The position numbers were made by a program, and so were the translations under genes. From Xiphophorus maculatus (lineage: Eukaryota > Chordata > Actinopteri > Cyprinodontiformes > Poeciliidae): a stretch of DNA of 64,000 nucleotides. This document shows, piece by piece, positions 60,409 to 64,000 of this stretch (the first letter of the stretch is position 1; each line of letters begins with the position of its first letter). Below the pieces are notes generated by a model. It worked only from the letters and a program-made list of their open reading frames with translations, was not told where the DNA came from and ran no database searches. The stretch covers positions 19,080,312-19,144,311 of the forward strand of contig NC_036459.1 of NCBI RefSeq assembly GCF_002775205.1, given 5' to 3'.

Positions 60409-60520
60409 TCAATCAATCAAGTTTATTTTTATAGCATATTTATGCAACAAGGCAGTTCAAAGTGCTTTATATTATAAAAACCTAAAGTCATAAAAACACC
60501 ATAAAGTTAACAATTGAAAA
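60409..60520 (+). repeat. Dispersed repeat, copy with AGTTTATTTTTATAGCATATTT
   Basis: AATCAATCAAGTTTATTTTTATAGCA is followed by GCAACAAGGCAGTTCAAAGT and GCTTTATATTATAAAAACC. Same order as the copy at 2.28 kb; inverse of the copy at 41.2 kb. Confidence 0.65.
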
Positions 60521-60733
60521 ACTAATAAACATTAAATTTTCTTTTCATTCTTATATTTTTCCATCAGATTATTTATTTATTTAATGTCCCCTTTGTTTTT
60601 AGGACATATTTGTTGTCCAGCTAATAAAGCTGCTCCAAAACTCTAAGCAGAAACTGTCACCCGAGGGAGCAAAACAGAATATAATTCTTCACTATTACTA
60701 TGGAATGTTCAGATCTGCGGAGCTACAAGGACC

Positions 60734-63458
60734 TTACATTGGTTCTGCGTCGACTGACTGCTTTGTCCTCTTGGGGGCGCTGCACTCCAGCTCAGCCACT
60801 GACTTCTGAATGCGCTCCGAGGGTTCAACGCTGGCCTGAAGACAGAGGCGGGATTTAGTTTATAAAGTGGAAAGGGGAAACTAATTTCTGACCAAGCATG
60901 TGGAAATGACAGCAGCCTGACTGTCTCAGGTGGCTGACAGGAAACAACCTCAACTGGATGATAAGTCTAATCTTAATAGAACACAGAAGACCTGCAGCAG
61001 ATTATCAACAGAGATGTTGTTTTATTTTAATCTTGTTTTGTATAATCTTTGTTTGTTCTTACCAAGACAAATGCTCATTGTCCAGGAACAATGGATGAAA
61101 TGATCCTGGCACATTTACAGAAATGTTAATTAAAGTGCATTCCCCCAGTCAAATAAATAAATTAATTTCAAATTTACAGTTTGCAGGATCTTCTTTATTG
61201 TCTGACTAAGTATGAACTGCACAGATTGTACAGTACATGGTTCTCAGAAGGCCCACATTTCTGTATTAAAACACCATCTATTGGTCTGATCTAATATTAC
61301 AATTTTTTGTCAAACTGAATTTGAGAATTTTATTTATAAGCCAGAATTGTGAAAATTAAATGAAATAAATCTATTCACTGATATTTACATGTATCAAGCC
61401 CCTTGAAGATCATTAAAACTCCTGAAGCACAAAATGACTGGAGTTAAAAGCCAGAATTTCTACCAGTGAGGAAGTTTCTGATGGCTTTTTAACTCACCAG
61501 GTCTCTCTTCCTGCCTGGATTGGAGTGATCCACAGCCGGGAGGAGAGGTCGGCCACATTGCTCATCTCTCTGAAGAACCACTGTGTGCTTAGCCTGCAGC
61601 TTCCTGGAAACACATTAGCGGTCACATTCAGCATTATGCTAGATGAGTGTTTGTTGAAAGACCTTTGTTGTGTATAAATATGGAGGACCTTTGTGCACAT
61701 ATTTGGCACCAAACTGAGGGAACAAACCCTGCAATAGTAGCGGAGAGAGATATGAAGGTTTGGAAAGTCCAACTTCTGATTACCTTTGGTAGTGATCTGG
61801 TAATAACAACACGTCTTACCACACTGGAGACAAGAAAATACTTACAGTCCCCTCTAAAAGTATTGGAACAGTAAAGCCAAATTCTTTGGTTTTGTTGTAC
61901 ACTGAAAACATTTGGGTTTTCATCAAAAGATGAGCATGAGACAAGAGTTCAGAATGTCAACGGACTGCCAGGAAATAAAATGTCAGTTTTTATTTCCTGG
62001 TATTTACATGTGGATGTGTTACGCAAATTAGTTCATATCACCATTTGCATTACACCGCTGCATTTTTAGGTGAGCAAAAGTAAAGGGAAAATAATGTTAA
62101 AGTGAATAATATGTAATATTTAATAATAACACATTTTATTTATAGTATCCTTTAAATCAAATGGAACACATTCACATGCTGACATGGCTGCAGTGTTCAA
62201 TCTGACAGAAGTGTCTTGCCCAAGGACACAAACAACAATGGTGGAGCGGGAATCGAACCAGTGATCCACTGATTGTGAGGCAAACTCCTACCGCCGTCCC
62301 CACCATCACCCTTACGTCCTGCAGTGAATGCCTCAACTTCATCAAACTGTTGCATTCTTCACTGTGATGCTCTTCCAGGCTTTTACTGCAGATTCTTTCA
62401 GTTCTTGTTTGGGGGGTTTCTCCTTTCAGTCCTCCTGAAAGAGGAGGTGAAATGTGGGCTCTCTCTGGTTAAGATCAGGTGACTGACTTGGCCAGTCCAA
62501 AACCTTTCACTTTTTTTGGTAGTATGTTTTGAGCCATTGTCCCAATTACTTTTGATGCCTTTCTCCTTGGGTTGGTAGACAAAATATTTCAGCACACTTT
62601 GGATTTTGTTCTGCTGCAATCCTTATCAGTTACAGCATCAATAAAAATCAATGAGCCTTTTCCCGTAGCAGCCATGCAAGCCCAATCCTTGACATCATCT
62701 CCACCATGCTTCATAGATGAGCTTATGTGCTTCGGATCAAAAGCAGTTGATTTCTTTCTCCACACTTTGGCCTTTCCATCACTTTGGTAGAGATTGATCT
62801 TGGTCTCATCAGTCCCTAAGTTTGTGTTCCTGAACTTTTCTGGCTCATCTCTGTACTTCTTTGCAAATTGCAACCTGGCTTTCTAATTCTTACCACTGAT
62901 AGGTGGTTTGCCTCTTTGGGTACATCCTCTCTATTTTTATTTTCTGAGTCTTCTTTGAACAGTTTATTGTGATACCTTCACCTCTGCACTGTGGAGGTTG
63001 TTGGTGATGTCACTTACTGATGTTTTGAAGTTTTTCTTCACAGCTCTCAAAATATTTTTGTCATTAACTCTGTTATTTTCCTTGGGTGACCTGTTCGACA
63101 TCTGTTGCTCAGTACAGTTCCAAATTGTTGTGCTTGCTGTGCCCAATGTTTGTCCAGTGGTTGATTGATTTTCCTTCTTTTCTCAGCTTCAAAATGGTTG
63201 TCTGTTCTCCTATAGACAGCTCTCTGATATTCATATTGGTTTAGTCTCTTTGACAAGAAATACTCACTTTATAGGTATAAACAAGGCAAAATGTAGACAA
63301 GTCAATATTAATGTTAGAACAGTCAAAGTTAAAGGCAACACCTGGTATGTGTGTGTAGCAGCTATATACCTTACGGCTGAGTTCAGGCACTGATACCAGT
63401 CATTGAGGTCGTCATGGTTACTGGACATCAGCAGGAGTTTTGCATTGGGGAAGGTTAG
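60734..63458 (-). CDS. arhgef39: PH-domain protein, probable Rho guanine nucleotide exchange factor 39, last three coding exons
   Basis: Exons on the minus strand: 63458-63370, 61603-61498, 60835-60734 (TAA stop). The joins keep frame through good splice signals. The first exon reads LTFPNAKLLLMSSNHDDLND, then WYQCLNSAVR. This is the last strand and C-terminal helix of a PH domain with its invariant Trp. It closely resembles the end of human ARHGEF39 as I remember it (SFPHEKLLLMS...WYHSL). Human ARHGEF39 stops shortly after this helix. Here a further ~68 residues follow, basic and then acidic (KLQAKHTVVLQRDEQ ... APKRTKQSVDAEPM). The upstream DH domain and the rest of the PH domain lie right of the window. 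Family role: GDP/GTP exchange on Rho GTPases at membranes. Other RhoGEF or PH proteins remain possible. Confidence 0.65.
61845..63290 (-). mobile_element. Decayed Tc1-like transposon in an arhgef39 intron
   Basis: The left terminus CAGTCCCCTCTAAAAGTATT sits beside a TA. On the minus strand the transposase pieces are, in order: MSKRLNQYEYQRAVYRRTDN and a helix-turn-helix region (63.05-63.26 kb), a second piece with NDKNILRAVKKNFKTSVSD, then FAKKYRDEPEKFRN..LGTDETKINLYQSDG and SSMKHGGDDVKDWACMAATG with FIDAVTDKD (62.6-62.87 kb). TDETK carries one catalytic Asp of the DDE triad. Frameshifts and stops separate the pieces. No right terminal repeat was found. A SINE has inserted near the left end. 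Confidence 0.85.
62090..62315 (-). mobile_element. tRNA-derived SINE nested in the Tc1 relic
   Basis: On the minus strand the head has GGGGACGGCGGTAGGAGTTT and a perfect B-box GGTTCGATTCC, then GTGTCCTTGGGCAAGACACT, a phrase common to many fish SINEs, and an ATAAATAAAATG tail. Tc1 sequence continues on both sides, so the SINE is the younger insertion. Confidence 0.8.
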
Positions 63459-64000
63459 CTGAAGGAAGATATGGGAAGAAAAGAGTAATGATGTCTGATG
63501 AAGATGTGAGTTCCTAATCAGTTCCTGTCTATTTCCATATTTCCAGGTCTGGAGTTTTTTTTTTTTTTACTAAGTAGTGATGTCTAATCTAAATATAAGC
63601 AGGCTCCTGTTGATGGAATCAATACATTACAGGAGTAGTTTCTTACTGATGTGGTCTTGTGACAATACCACCTTAAATTTTAGGTTTTTATTATGATAAT
63701 TTTAAAAGTAACAATAAAAATGGATGTTCAACTTATTCAGTTTTTTCCCCTGCACGTCAGTGCAGCCAACCTCCACAAACACTGCTATTAAAAACATACA
63801 AAAATTGAAAAATGCTTCTTCAGGACACTTTTTACAAATTAATTTTTTTAAATCCATCTCTGGTACTTACCCAACTCCTGTAAGATTCTATCAAATAATT
63901 TCTTTTTCTGTGTATTCCTTTTAAAAATAGGGAAACATCTTACTAACGCAACTTCAATTGGGAGTATTATAGTTCATAATATGCAATATAAGGTTGTAAT
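63459..64000 (-). other. arhgef39 intron to the window edge
   Basis: No further exon is visible. The DNA is AT-rich with a T11-type run near 63.56 kb. The next upstream exon must lie beyond the right edge. Confidence 0.5.

Overview
The window is vertebrate nuclear DNA, almost certainly from a ray-finned (teleost) fish. Its genes have long spliced introns with GT-AG borders and vertebrate orthologues. The repeats are typical of fish: hAT and Tc1/mariner miniature elements with clean target-site duplications, tRNA-headed SINEs, and several non-LTR retrotransposon families. There is nothing bacterial or viral and no CRISPR array.

Layout. (1) About 5.1-24.1 kb, plus strand: the last 32 coding exons of sbf1 (MTMR5), covering the end of the DENN module, the SBF2 region, GRAM, the inactive myotubularin phosphatase and the C-terminal PH domain. 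The 5' exons lie left of the window. Its introns hold an L1 ORF1 remnant, SINEs, a hAT miniature element, a 1.9-kb inverted-repeat transposon with a nested Tc1 miniature element, and a foldback element with minisatellite arms and a LINE 3' end at its centre. (2) 24.1-29.0 kb: sbf1 3' UTR, then a non-coding stretch with a mariner relic and a SINE. (3) 29.0-39.2 kb, plus strand: complete mkrn1 (8 coding exons, 437 aa), whose 6-kb intron 2 holds three antisense LINE relics. (4) 39.2-41.3 kb: LINE remains. (5) 41.4-42.6 kb, plus strand: intronless tmem121b (cecr6). (6) 42.6-47.8 kb: non-coding, with a SINE split by a hAT element. (7) 47.9-56.8 kb, minus strand: complete il17ra in 11 coding exons (815 aa), one of them only 25 nt. 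(8) 56.8-60.7 kb: non-coding, with a LINE relic. (9) 60.7 kb to the right edge, minus strand: the last three coding exons of a PH-domain protein that best matches ARHGEF39, with a decayed Tc1 transposon in one intron.

The genes are not a functional unit. Sbf1 is a Rab-GEF and pseudophosphatase, Mkrn1 an E3 ubiquitin ligase, Tmem121b a multi-pass membrane protein, Il17ra the IL-17 receptor chain, and Arhgef39 a Rho-GEF. The il17ra/tmem121b pair matches the human 22q11.1 neighbourhood, while sbf1 is on 22q13 in human. I see no new multi-gene system. The most unusual structures are the foldback minisatellite element at 15.1-16.3 kb, the exon-carrying inverted-repeat element at 11.5-13.4 kb and a 42-bp near-perfect palindrome in an il17ra intron. 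All exon borders were set by eye from splice signals, reading frame and remembered family sequences; no alignment was run.
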